Positions 44,086-53,107 of a DNA stretch of 64,000 nucleotides are shown here, one piece after another. Every line of letters starts with the position of its first letter. Positions within the stretch are counted from its first letter, which is position 1. The stretch lies in the NCBI RefSeq assembly GCF_037911135.1, contig NZ_JBBLYU010000001.1, positions 1,922,001 to 1,986,000 of the forward strand, read 5' to 3'. The notes beneath the pieces were generated by a model. That model was not told the DNA's origin. It searched no databases and was given only the letters and a program-made list of their open reading frames with translations. A program made the position numbers and the translations under genes. The stretch is from Phaeobacter sp. A36a-5a. Lineage in GTDB: Bacteria; Pseudomonadota; Alphaproteobacteria; Rhodobacterales; Rhodobacteraceae.

Positions 44086-44903
44086 TGGCCAGAAAGAAAA
44101 TTGGCGTTTGTCGGCTAACAGAAAATGAAGGCAAACTTGTAAAATCGCATATTATCCCCCAGGCCTTTACACGGCCAACTATATCTGGCGCACCGTTGCT
44201 GCAATCGACAAAGGGGCGCGGACACTTAAGGCGTTGGACTAGCTGGTATGATTCATCCTTAGTAACACGAGATGGAGAAGACTTGCTAAGCGAGATAGAC
44301 GACCTTGCAGTCAAGGAACTACGACGCGCGAAATTGGTCTGGTCTGGTTGGAACTTTCACCTGCCGAGAGAAATGGTATTCGGGCCGATGTCTGCAGACC
44401 ATGGAATCAGAATTGTACAGAATTTCAATCAAGAAGCTGTTTGTCTGTTTTTCTGGAGTATCGCTTGGCGTGCGAGTGTATCAAAAATTCCGGATATGCA
44501 AAATTTCTCTCTTCCTAGCCAAATAGAAGAGAAGGCAAAATCCGCCATACTAAAAAGGCGTATTGACTGCGCAGAAATGCCTGTATCGCTTATTCAGCTT
44601 TCAACAAAAGGTGAGCCGCATAACCACAGTCCAATTTTGGACGAAAAGGTGACCCCGACATTTGGCGACTTGCCTGAGAAAACGATACCAATCGCAAGAA
44701 TATATTTGGATGGACTAATCGCTCACTTGCACCTAGAGCCAGAGAGTTTCGAAGGAACGAATGAACATGGCCTCTTCCTCGGGGAAAGTGAAAATATTAC
44801 TGTTACTACAATAAGCTACGAAAAATCATTTCAATACGAAAATCTGCTGACTGTTGCTTTTGAAAGCTATTTTGGGCCTTTAACGTCGCCCAACTTCAGT
44901 TAG
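44085..44903 (+). CDS. AT-rich hypothetical protein, probably horizontally acquired
   Basis: A 272-residue protein whose DNA is visibly far more AT-rich than its neighbours, with codons such as AAA, ATA and TTA that are rare here. Its ATG overlaps the parE stop (TAATG). The N-terminus (CRLTENEGKLVKSHIIPQAF) resembles the start of HNH-like 'K-S-H-I-I-P' proteins, but the usual zinc Cys pairs are missing, so nuclease activity is doubtful. The rest has no recognised domain. Acquisition with reuse of the parE stop region is inferred from composition. Confidence 0.75.
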   Translation: MARKKIGVCRLTENEGKLVKSHIIPQAFTRPTISGAPLLQSTKGRGHLRRWTSWYDSSLVTRDGEDLLSEIDDLAVKELRRAKLVWSGWNFHLPREMVFGPMSADHGIRIVQNFNQEAVCLFFWSIAWRASVSKIPDMQNFSLPSQIEEKAKSAILKRRIDCAEMPVSLIQLSTKGEPHNHSPILDEKVTPTFGDLPEKTIPIARIYLDGLIAHLHLEPESFEGTNEHGLFLGESENITVTTISYEKSFQYENLLTVAFESYFGPLTSPNFS

Positions 44904-45620
44904 TTTACCTAAGCCTTCCAAAACAATGTATCTACTAACGCCCTCCCCGCACCACAAGGCCCGCGCTTGACCTTGGGGAGGCGTGAAGCGCCTTCCCGGG
45001 GGGAAGGTCAGGCGCGGGCCGTGCGGCTGGCGCCCCACGTCCCAAAGGGGCACACCGTCAGCTCCTTCACCTTCCCCAAATACTCCCGCCCCCTGCCCGG
45101 CAGGCGGCTTTGCCGCCGAGAGGCGGGAGGCATCCCGCCTATAGGTCTGCGCCTGCCGGGGGCTGGCACGCGGCCCGGTCAAGGTGGCTCGTACCCCCGT
45201 TGCGCCAGCCCCCGGACCACCGCACGCCCCTTCCACCTTCGCTTAAACCCGATCTGCCAGACTGATCCCGTCGCGACATCCGGGGCGGACTGACACCCCG
45301 CCTCACCACCTGGAGATCGGACGCCACGGCCAGCAACCGGGGCGGTTCGCAGATATCTCGCGAAGATGGGCAATCCCCATCCCACCCTCCGCCTCTGGCC
45401 CCAGTGGAGACATTGGGCCCTTGGCGGCGCCGCCTGCTCTTTGCTGCCCGCAGCACCGACCCGTTCCCCACCACGCGGGTGACATCACAATCAGGACATC
45501 CCCCACCGCGCCACTGGGCATCACCGGCCGCGCGGTGATAGCGCTTGCCTGCAAGGCGCTGGTCTTTCTACACTTCCCCTGAGCCAGCCCACCCCGGACC
45601 CACCCGCAGGAGCCGCCGCC
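44904..45620. other. 717-bp gene-free gap rich in hairpins
   Basis: There is no credible coding region. The gap holds a long interrupted inverted repeat (44958-45020, listed separately), a CTTCCCCAAATACTCCC motif (45071-45087), a GGCGGC-TTT-GCCGCC stem (45103-45117) and a perfect GGCGGGA-GGCA-TCCCGCC stem (45122-45139). The right half is plain high-GC sequence. The structure looks like a nest of small intergenic palindromes next to the acquired gene. Confidence 0.5.
44958..45020. repeat. Long imperfect hairpin (17-bp arms)
   Basis: Arms GGCCCGCGC-T-TGACCTT (44958-44974) and AAGGTCA-G-GCGCGGGCC (45004-45020) pair along 17 positions, with only a T/G (wobble in RNA) mismatch. The 29-base loop contains a second imperfect stem (GGGAGGCG / CGCCTTCCC). 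No T run follows, so it is not a standard terminator. It is more like an extragenic palindrome. Confidence 0.65.
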
Positions 45621-46373
45621 ATGATGACCATCGCCGACAATCAGCTGCTGCTGATCCTCCTGTGTTTCGGCGCGGGCAGCCTCGGCACCGCGCTGCTGTT
45701 TCGCCATCCAGCAGGACACCGGGTCTGGCGGCTGGCGGATCTGGGCTGGGTGGTGCTCGGCGGTATCGGCGCGCTGGTCGCTGTGCTGGCGGGCATCTAC
45801 AAGGCCGACACCGGGCGGCTGGAACGGCAGATCGACATCGCCTATGCCGCCACCGCCTCTTTTGACCGCGACGCCGCGCGCTTTCGCCTGCGCTTCTGCG
45901 ATCCAGCCTATGACAGCGATATCGCCACGCTCTGCGACAAGATCGAGTTTCTCTCCGCCTCCACCGCGGGCAATGCCGAGCTGCCGCTGTTCATCGCCGT
46001 CACCGATCAGGTCACCCCGCTGCAGGGGCTGCGGCTGATCTTTGGCCGCGCCGAGCACACGCCTGAGATGATGGAAATGGCCGCCAAGGCGGATGCATTC
46101 GATCCCGCGGCCTTCACCGTTTTTACCGCGCTGGATGCCCCGACCGAAGCCGCCGTCGACACCCTGCGCCGCAAGGTGCCGACCATTGCGGGCGATTTTC
46201 TCATCCTGGCCCGCGCCTATGACGCGCTGATCGGGCAGATCACCCAGCTCAAGAGCGAATGGGAATATCTTCAGGACAACGCACATATTCTGGTGTTGCA
46301 GATCCTCGCGCTCTGCATGGTGGCCTTTGCCGCGCCGTTCCGGCTGGGCAAATCTGTGGTGGATCTGCGCTAG
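45621..46373 (+). CDS. Hypothetical inner-membrane protein
   Basis: A 250-residue protein with predicted membrane helices at about residues 7-28, 42-62 and 222-242. A soluble segment of about 150 residues between them, probably periplasmic, contains three cysteines. No known domain is recognised. CAGGAG precedes ATG 45621. It lies 100 bp before the molybdoenzyme gene on the same strand, but there is no evidence of a joint function. Confidence 0.72.
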   Translation: MMTIADNQLLLILLCFGAGSLGTALLFRHPAGHRVWRLADLGWVVLGGIGALVAVLAGIYKADTGRLERQIDIAYAATASFDRDAARFRLRFCDPAYDSDIATLCDKIEFLSASTAGNAELPLFIAVTDQVTPLQGLRLIFGRAEHTPEMMEMAAKADAFDPAAFTVFTALDAPTEAAVDTLRRKVPTIAGDFLILARAYDALIGQITQLKSEWEYLQDNAHILVLQILALCMVAFAAPFRLGKSVVDLR

Positions 46374-46474
46374 GTCCTGGCCTTATCAAAACTCACCGAA
46401 CTGGCCATTTCGACAAGGTCACATTCCAGGCTAGGCTGACCGCGACAGACCCTTTCAGATTTGCGAGCCCAGCC

Positions 46475-48541
46475 ATGCGCGACAACGCCCCTGCCGATAG
46501 CCCGACCACCCAGTTGCCCAGCGTCTGCCCGCTGGATTGCCCCGACACCTGCAGCCTCAGCGTCAGTGTCACGGATGGCGAGATCACGGCGGTGCGCGGA
46601 TCACACGCCAATCCGCTGACCGACGCGGTGATCTGCAACAAGGTGGCGCGCAGTTTTGCAGGCTTCGTGCATGGTCCCAACCGGCTGACCCAGCCGCTGC
46701 GCCGCAGCGGCCCGCGCGGCAGCGGCAGCTATGAGCCGATCAGCTGGGAGCAGGCGCTGGACCTGATCCACGCCGGGTTCATGCGCGCAATCACCGCCCA
46801 CGGCGCGCAATCGGTGCTGCCCTTCAACTACGCAGGCCCCCACGGCGAGCTGGCCGGCGGGTCGATGGACCGGCGATTTTTCTACCACATGGGCGCAACC
46901 CGGCTGAACCGGGGGCCGCTCTGCGGCGGGGTGCGCGGTGGCGCCTATGAGAGCCTGTTCGGCCCCGCTCCCGGCATGCCGCCACAGCAGCTGCTGCATT
47001 CGGATCTGGTGCTGGTCTGGGGCAATAACATTACGGTTTCCAACCTGCATATGGCGCCGCTGCTGAAACAGGCCCGCACCAAGGGCGCACGGCTGGTGGT
47101 GATCGACCCCAAACGCACCAAGATTGCCGAACACTGCGACCTGCATCTGCAACCGGTGCCGGGCACCGATGTGGTGCTGGCAATGGCGCTGGCGGCTGAG
47201 CTGGAGCGGCGCGGCGCGCTGGATCATGACTTCATCGCCCAATGGACCACCGGATCAGAACCATACCTGAAGGCTGCCCGCAGCTATACCCCCGATCAGG
47301 CGGCCGAGGTCTGCGGCATCCCGCTGGCGCAGTTCCACCAGCTGGCGGATTGGATCGCACAGGCCCGCTGCATGTCCACCTCGCTCGGCAACGGGATCGA
47401 GCGCGGACGCTCCGGCGGCTCCGGCCTGCGGGCGGCCATGGCGCTCCAGGCGCTGACCGGCCATCACGGGCGGCTGGGTGCCGGGGTGCTGGCCAAACCC
47501 GGCCTCGCCGCCCCCAAAACACAGGACCGCTTGCAGGCCAGCCACCTGATCGACCCGGACACACGGGTTTTCAACATCGTCGATGTGGCGCGCAAACTGC
47601 TGGATCGCGATATGCGCATCCCGGTCAAGGCGGTGATGATCTACAATCACAACCCGGTCGCCACCCACCCCGATCAGGCCCGCCTGATCGAAGCGCTCAG
47701 TCAGGAGGATATCTTTATCGCGGGCTGCGATGTGGCGATGACCGATTCCATGCGGATGTGCGATGTGATCCTGCCTGCCGCCAGCCATTTTGAATATGAC
47801 GATGTCTATGGTGCTTATGGCCAGAACTTCATCCAGCGTGCCGCCCCGGTGATCCCACTGGTGGGCGACAGCCTGCCCAATACCGAGATTTTCCGCCGTC
47901 TGGCCGCGCGGTTCGGCTATAACGACCCGCTGTTTCAGGCCAGCGATGCCGAGCTGATGGATCAGGCGCTGGACGGCAATCATCCGCAGCTTCAGGGCCA
48001 CCGCCCCAGTGAAATCCCCCTCGACCGGGCGCTGGAAATCACCGCTGCCGAGGGCGCCGCACCGATCCTTTGTGATACGGTTGCGCCGGCCACCGCCTCG
48101 GGCAAGATCGAGCTGTTCAGCGAGGACTACGAGAGCCGCTACGGCTTTGGCGTACCGCGTTATGATCCGGTGCCGCGCAGCGCCCCCTTTGTGCTGATCA
48201 CGCCGTCCTCGGCGAAACGCACCAATGCCACCTTTGGCGATCAGCCACCCTCAGATGGGGCCGAAATGCTCGAAATGCACCCAAAGGATGCCGCCAGCCG
48301 TGAGCTGACCGATGGCGATCTGCTGGAGGTCTTCAACGATCGGGCCACCGTCACCCTGCGGCTGAAAATCAGCGATGCCACCCGTCCCGGCGTGCTCTAC
48401 AGCCCCAAGGGCACCTGGCGCGCCAGCAGCGCCACGGGTCTGACCGTGAATGCGCTGATTCCCGCCGATATCCGCACCGATACCGAAGATGGCGCCTGCT
48501 ATAACGAGACCTTCGTGGACCTGCGCCGCGCTGCCAGCTGA
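46475..48541 (+). CDS. Molybdopterin oxidoreductase family protein (DMSO reductase superfamily)
   Basis: A 688-residue molybdoenzyme with bis-MGD cofactor. An N-terminal 4Fe-4S site reads CPLDCPDTCSL then ICNK (about residues 14-52). The catalytic region follows, with LCGGVRGGAYESLFG, DLVLVWGNN and the VIDPKRT block. The C-terminal molydopterin dinucleotide-binding domain begins near residue 570 (FVLITPSSAKRTNATF). No Tat signal, small subunits or electron carrier genes are adjacent, so it is likely a cytoplasmic single-subunit enzyme. Substrate is unknown. Confidence 0.9.
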   Translation: MRDNAPADSPTTQLPSVCPLDCPDTCSLSVSVTDGEITAVRGSHANPLTDAVICNKVARSFAGFVHGPNRLTQPLRRSGPRGSGSYEPISWEQALDLIHAGFMRAITAHGAQSVLPFNYAGPHGELAGGSMDRRFFYHMGATRLNRGPLCGGVRGGAYESLFGPAPGMPPQQLLHSDLVLVWGNNITVSNLHMAPLLKQARTKGARLVVIDPKRTKIAEHCDLHLQPVPGTDVVLAMALAAELERRGALDHDFIAQWTTGSEPYLKAARSYTPDQAAEVCGIPLAQFHQLADWIAQARCMSTSLGNGIERGRSGGSGLRAAMALQALTGHHGRLGAGVLAKPGLAAPKTQDRLQASHLIDPDTRVFNIVDVARKLLDRDMRIPVKAVMIYNHNPVATHPDQARLIEALSQEDIFIAGCDVAMTDSMRMCDVILPAASHFEYDDVYGAYGQNFIQRAAPVIPLVGDSLPNTEIFRRLAARFGYNDPLFQASDAELMDQALDGNHPQLQGHRPSEIPLDRALEITAAEGAAPILCDTVAPATASGKIELFSEDYESRYGFGVPRYDPVPRSAPFVLITPSSAKRTNATFGDQPPSDGAEMLEMHPKDAASRELTDGDLLEVFNDRATVTLRLKISDATRPGVLYSPKGTWRASSATGLTVNALIPADIRTDTEDGACYNETFVDLRRAAS

Positions 48542-48603
48542 CCACGCAACAAAGCTCGCAAAACCAGTTCCCACCCCGGCGCAACTTGTCCTAGGGTGGG
48601 TCC

Positions 48604-49290
48604 ATGATCGCGCGGTTCTGTCTTGTCCTGGGGTGTCTTGCCCTGCTGTCCTGCGGGCGTCCGCTGTCCGAAGGCGAACAGCAGTTCCTCAGCCGTATTC
48701 ACGGGCCCGAACTGGATATGAGCCGCCTGCGCATCGTCAAGGGCGCGCCACTCTCGCAGGTCACATTTCGCCGCAAGCCACGCCCCCGCGTGACCTGCCG
48801 CGAACGCATCCTGCCGCCCGTAAAAGATGAGATCGTCACCTCTTCCCCCGCCGCACTGGCGCTGTTCAACCGCATCTTCTTCGTGCGCGACTGGTATATC
48901 GACGACTACATGCCCGCCTACCCCGAGCGGCTTTATCTGGTGGAGGCGATGCTGCTGGCCCATGAAGCGACCCATGTCTGGCAATGGCAGCAACGCGCCA
49001 AGACCGGCTATCACCCGCTGCGCGCCGCTGCCGAACACCGGGCGACGGATGATCCCTATCTGTTTGATCTGAAAGGCGACGACCGCTTCATCGACTTTGC
49101 CTATGAACAGCAGGGCGCGATTGTCGAAGAATACGTCTGCTGCCGCGCGCTGGACCCAACCGGCGCGCGCACCAAGCGGCTGCATGGAATGCTGAAGGCG
49201 GCGATGCCCGTCTCAGACCTGCCGCAAAGCCGCGAAAGCGATGTCTACCTGCCGTGGAAAGGCGCCGAGCTGGGCGGTATCTGCGCCTGA
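48604..49290 (+). CDS. Lipoprotein with HExxH motif, putative zinc metallopeptidase
   Basis: A 228-residue protein with a lipobox (CLALLSCGRP, Cys17), so it is predicted to be anchored in a membrane facing the periplasm. LLAHEATHVWQW (about residues 117-128) carries HEATH, the HExxH zinc motif. A downstream Glu in GAIVEEYVCC could be the third ligand, as in gluzincins. I do not know a characterised homologue; peptidase activity is inferred from the motif. It lies just before, and converges on, the lol genes. Confidence 0.72.
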   Translation: MIARFCLVLGCLALLSCGRPLSEGEQQFLSRIHGPELDMSRLRIVKGAPLSQVTFRRKPRPRVTCRERILPPVKDEIVTSSPAALALFNRIFFVRDWYIDDYMPAYPERLYLVEAMLLAHEATHVWQWQQRAKTGYHPLRAAAEHRATDDPYLFDLKGDDRFIDFAYEQQGAIVEEYVCCRALDPTGARTKRLHGMLKAAMPVSDLPQSRESDVYLPWKGAELGGICA

Positions 49291-49300
49291 CCGATGCGGC

Positions 49301-50014
49301 TCAGAGCCCCGGATGGAGCTGCCCGCCGTCCAACCGCACCACCCGGTCCATGCGCTCTGCCAGCTCCAGATTATGGGTGGCAATCAGCGCCGCCATGCCG
49401 GTCTCGGCCACCAGCTCCATCAGCACCGCAAAGACCTGATCGGCGGTAGCGGGATCGAGGTTGCCTGTCGGCTCATCCGCCAGAAGCAGACGCGGCCCGT
49501 TGGCCAGCGCCCGGCAAAACGCCACCCGCTGCTGCTCGCCGCCCGACATCGCCGCAGGGCGGTGCCCGGCGCGGTCGCTCAACCCGACCCGCGCCAGCAG
49601 ATCCTGCGCCCGCGCCTCTGCCTTGGCCTGGCTGATGCCATTGGCCAGCTGCGGCAACACGATGTTTTCCAGCGCGGTGAACTCCGCCAGCAGATGATGG
49701 AACTGGTAGACAAACCCCACATCCTGCCGCCGCACCGCCGTACGCCGCCGCTCGGATTTGCCGGTCAGATCCTGCCCGCCAATCCGCACCGTGCCGCGAT
49801 CGGGCGTGTCCAGCAGGCCGGCCGTATGCAGCAGCGTGGATTTGCCGGCGCCAGAGGGCGCCACCAGCGCCACGATCTCTCCGGGCTTCACCGTCAGATC
49901 AATGCCAGTCAGCACATCCACCTGCGTTGGCAGGCCGTGGTTGTAGGATTTGCCGACCTGGCTCAGCTGCAATACGGCAGATTGCGCGCCTGTCTGCGTT
50001 TCGGGGTTATTCAT
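49301..50014 (-). CDS. lolD: Lipoprotein-releasing ABC transporter ATP-binding protein LolD
   Basis: A 237-residue ATPase that powers release of lipoproteins from the inner membrane. Walker A is APSGAGKST, the Q-loop lies in VYQFHHLLAEFTALEN, the signature is MSGGEQQRV and Walker B is LLLADEPTGNLD. The H-loop is IATHN. It overlaps the permease stop by eight bases, the usual lol order. The neighbouring Slam system depends on lipoproteins delivered by this pathway. Confidence 0.95.
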   Translation of the reverse strand: MNNPETQTGAQSAVLQLSQVGKSYNHGLPTQVDVLTGIDLTVKPGEIVALVAPSGAGKSTLLHTAGLLDTPDRGTVRIGGQDLTGKSERRRTAVRRQDVGFVYQFHHLLAEFTALENIVLPQLANGISQAKAEARAQDLLARVGLSDRAGHRPAAMSGGEQQRVAFCRALANGPRLLLADEPTGNLDPATADQVFAVLMELVAETGMAALIATHNLELAERMDRVVRLDGGQLHPGL

Positions 50015-51299
50015 AGCGCAGCGCCTCCACCGGGTTCATCCGCGCCGCGCGCCGTGCCGGGAAAATGGTGATGACAAAGGACAAGGTCAGCGACAGCGCC
50101 ACCGCCGACAGCACATCCGCCAGCCGCAGCTCGGCGGGCAGCGCATAGATGCCCCGGATCGCCGGATCCCAGACCCCGCCCCCCATCACATAGTTCACAA
50201 AGGAGAAAATCGGATCAATGTAGATCGCGAATAGACAGCCCAGAATGACCCCAAGCACAGTGCCGATCACGCCGGTGCAGGCCCCACAGAGGAAAAACAC
50301 CCGCATCACCGACCCTTCGCTGAGGCCAATGGTGCGCAGGATGCCGATATCGCGGCCCTTGTTCTTGACCAGCATGATCAGCCCGGAGACGATATTCATC
50401 GTGGCAATCAGCACCAGGATCGACAGGATGATGAACATCACATTGTCCTCGACCTCCAGCGCACGCAGGAAGCCACCCGAGGCATCGCGCCAGGTCCAGA
50501 CGCCGATGCCCGGGGCAACCTCATCCCCGGCCTGCAACAGCGGCAGCACCAGACGGTCGACGGTTTCGGGATCCTCCACCATCACCTCGATTTCATCGGC
50601 AAAGCCTTCGCGGTTGAAATAGCTCTGCGCCTCGGCAAAAGGCATGTAAAGCCGGGTGCGGTCGATGTCATAGCGCCCGGCGGTGAAGATATAGACCACC
50701 TCATAGGCATTGACGCGCGGGCTGGTGCCAAAGGCGGTCTTGACCCCATCGGGGGAAATCAGCTTGATCCGGTCGCCGACGCTCACGCCCAGTTCACGGG
50801 CCACGCCAGATCCCAGCGCCACGCCTTCGTCAAACCGCGACAGGTCACCAATCGCCGCCTCGCTCTGGGCAATCCCCGGCAGGCTGGCGATGTTGGCCGC
50901 CGAGATGCCAAAGACCTCAACCCCGGCGCTGCGCTGGCGCAGGCTTGCCATCACCTGTCCCTTGATCAGCGGCGCGCTGCGGATCACGCCGGGCACCGCG
51001 GCGGCGGCCTCGGCCAGGGCGTCATACTCTGTCAGCCTGCGGTCCAGCTGGCCCTGTTCGGTCACCGTGCCATGTGAATAGAGCGTCACATGCGCATTGG
51101 CCCCCAGAATGGTGCCGACAAATTCCGAGCGGAACCCGGTGCGCACTGCCAATGTGGCGATCAGTGCAAACACCGCCAGCGCAATGCCGATGAGGCTGAT
51201 CCAGGTCATCACACTGACGCCCCCCTCGGCCCGGCGCGCCCGCAGATAACGCCAGGCGATCAGCCATTCAAAACGGGAAAAAGGGAGTGGTGTGGCCAT
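50007..51299 (-). CDS. Lipoprotein-releasing ABC transporter permease (LolC/LolE family)
   Basis: A 430-residue permease with four membrane helices (about residues 28-50, 285-310, 330-355 and 395-415) and a large periplasmic MacB-PCD domain between the first two. N-terminal SRFEWLIAWRYLRARRAEGGVSVMTW is typical. Only one permease gene is present beside lolD, as in many alphaproteobacteria where a single LolC/E-like protein (LolF type) forms a homodimer. ATG 51299 follows AGGA; a TTG upstream is rejected. Confidence 0.94.
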   Translation of the reverse strand: MATPLPFSRFEWLIAWRYLRARRAEGGVSVMTWISLIGIALAVFALIATLAVRTGFRSEFVGTILGANAHVTLYSHGTVTEQGQLDRRLTEYDALAEAAAAVPGVIRSAPLIKGQVMASLRQRSAGVEVFGISAANIASLPGIAQSEAAIGDLSRFDEGVALGSGVARELGVSVGDRIKLISPDGVKTAFGTSPRVNAYEVVYIFTAGRYDIDRTRLYMPFAEAQSYFNREGFADEIEVMVEDPETVDRLVLPLLQAGDEVAPGIGVWTWRDASGGFLRALEVEDNVMFIILSILVLIATMNIVSGLIMLVKNKGRDIGILRTIGLSEGSVMRVFFLCGACTGVIGTVLGVILGCLFAIYIDPIFSFVNYVMGGGVWDPAIRGIYALPAELRLADVLSAVALSLTLSFVITIFPARRAARMNPVEALRYE

Positions 51300-51455
51300 A
51301 ATGATCCTGCCGGGCAAAGTTCAGCGCAACCTGTGCTGCCCACGGCCCAAGGTCAAGATCTGGTTTCCGCCCCGGCAGCATTCCCCGGCGATGACACCAA
51401 TCCACCGCCATCGGCCGGGCGCTGGGTTTTTTGGCAAAATTCCAGGCCCAGACGC

Positions 51456-51485
51456 AAACGGTCCGCACCAATGGGGCGCGGACCG
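51456..51485 (-). terminator. Weak terminator-like hairpin after proS
   Basis: An 8-bp stem (CGGTCCGC / GCGGACCG) with an eleven-base loop lies 44 bp past the proS stop. On the minus strand it is followed only by TTTG, so it is weak. Confidence 0.45.
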
Positions 51486-51528
51486 TGCTGATCGTTCCAT
51501 AAGGGCATGTCGCGGGTTATGCGCCGCT

Positions 51529-52884
51529 TCAGAAGCCCCGGCCGGTCCGGTGGGCGGCATAGATCTCCACGATCTTCTGCACTGCCGCCTCGGGCGAGAG
51601 TTCCTCGCTTTCGCCGCTGCGGCGCGAGGTGAGTTCGACCACGCCGTTCTTCAGACCACGCGGGCCGACGGTGATGCGCCAGGGCAGACCGATCAGGTCC
51701 ATGGTGGCGAATTTACCGCCTGCCCGTTCCTTGCGATCATCATATAGCGGCTCCAGCCCGACAGCTGTCAGCGCGTCATAAAGGCTCTCGCAGGCGGCGT
51801 CGGCTTCTTCGTCGCCCTGTTTGAGGTTCACGATCCCGCAGTGGAACGGCGTCACACCTTCGGGCCAGATGATGCCCTTTTCGTCGTGGCTGGCCTCGAT
51901 GATGGCGCCAAGGAGACGCGAAACGCCGATCCCGTGCGAGCCCATATGGACCGGCGACTGCTTGCCATCGGGGCCTTGCACATTGGCACCCATCGCTTCG
52001 GAATATTTGGTACCAAAGTAGAAGATCTGGCCAACCTCGATCCCTCGCGCAACCCGGCGACGGTCTTCCGGCACCTCGTTGAACAGCGCCTCGTCATGGG
52101 TTTCATCGGTGCGGGCATATTTCGAGGTAAACTCCTCCAGCACGCCCTGACACTGCTCGACGCTGTCGTAATCAATTTCGCGATCGCCAAAGGTCAGATC
52201 GGTGACTGCGCTGTCATAGAACACCTCGCTCTCGCCGGTCTCGGCCAGAACCAGGAATTCATGGGTATAATCGCCGCCAATCGGCCCGCCATCGGCGCGC
52301 ATCGGGATCGCCTGAAGCCCCATACGCTCGTAGCTGCGCAGATAGCTGACCAGATGACGGTTATAGGCGTGCAGCGCGTCCTCTTTGGTCAGGTCGAAGT
52401 TATAGCCGTCCTTCATGTAGAATTCGCGGCCCCGCATGACACCGAACCGCGGGCGGATCTCGTCGCGGAATTTCCACTGGATGTGGTAGAGCGTCAGCGG
52501 CAGATCCTTGTAGCTGCCGACATGGCTGCGGAAGATATCGGTGATCAGCTCTTCGTTGGTGGGACCATAGAGCATGTCGCGGCCATGGCGATCGGAGATC
52601 CGCAGCATTTCCTGACCATAGTCATCATAGCGCCCCGATTCCTTCCACAGATCCGCCGATTGCAGCGTCGGCATCAGCATCGGGATATGACCCGCGCGCA
52701 TCTGCTCTTCATGGACGATGGTTTCGATCTTTTTCAGCACCTTGAAGCCCAAGGGCAGCCAGGAATAGATCCCGGCAGAGGACTGTTTGATCATGCCGGC
52801 GCGCAGCATGTAGCGGTGGCTGACGATCTGGGCTTCGGAGGGGGTCTCCTTCAGCACGGGAAGAAAATAGCGGGACAGGCGCAT
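51529..52884 (-). CDS. proS: Proline--tRNA ligase (short alphaproteobacterial type)
   Basis: A 451-residue class II synthetase charging tRNA-Pro. The class II core is clear: [12 protein letters not shown]-like start, [20 protein letters not shown], the TNEE motif in [10 protein letters not shown], and [20 protein letters not shown]. The C-terminal anticodon domain ends in [11 protein letters not shown]. The editing insertion present in the E. coli enzyme (572 residues) is absent, the normal state for this lineage. ATG 52884 is chosen, with a GAG seven bases upstream. It lies downstream of no close partner. Confidence 0.97.
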   Translation of the reverse strand: MRLSRYFLPVLKETPSEAQIVSHRYMLRAGMIKQSSAGIYSWLPLGFKVLKKIETIVHEEQMRAGHIPMLMPTLQSADLWKESGRYDDYGQEMLRISDRHGRDMLYGPTNEELITDIFRSHVGSYKDLPLTLYHIQWKFRDEIRPRFGVMRGREFYMKDGYNFDLTKEDALHAYNRHLVSYLRSYERMGLQAIPMRADGGPIGGDYTHEFLVLAETGESEVFYDSAVTDLTFGDREIDYDSVEQCQGVLEEFTSKYARTDETHDEALFNEVPEDRRRVARGIEVGQIFYFGTKYSEAMGANVQGPDGKQSPVHMGSHGIGVSRLLGAIIEASHDEKGIIWPEGVTPFHCGIVNLKQGDEEADAACESLYDALTAVGLEPLYDDRKERAGGKFATMDLIGLPWRITVGPRGLKNGVVELTSRRSGESEELSPEAAVQKIVEIYAAHRTGRGF

Positions 52885-53107
52885 GGCGGTCTCATTTATC
52901 AATCTGGGTTCGCAAGCGGTCTAAGCCATCGACGCGCCTCAGGCAATCGTGCTTTGCGTTTCGGCACGTGGCTGACCGGGCGGATGACCTGACCGCCCCC
53001 CTGCGGGAACCGGCGGCGGGTCATTGGGGTTGCATCGACGGGGCGCATGGGCGAAGACTTCTGCCCAAACAGGCCCCTAGGATCAGGCTGAGAGCAGGAC
53101 GCAACAC

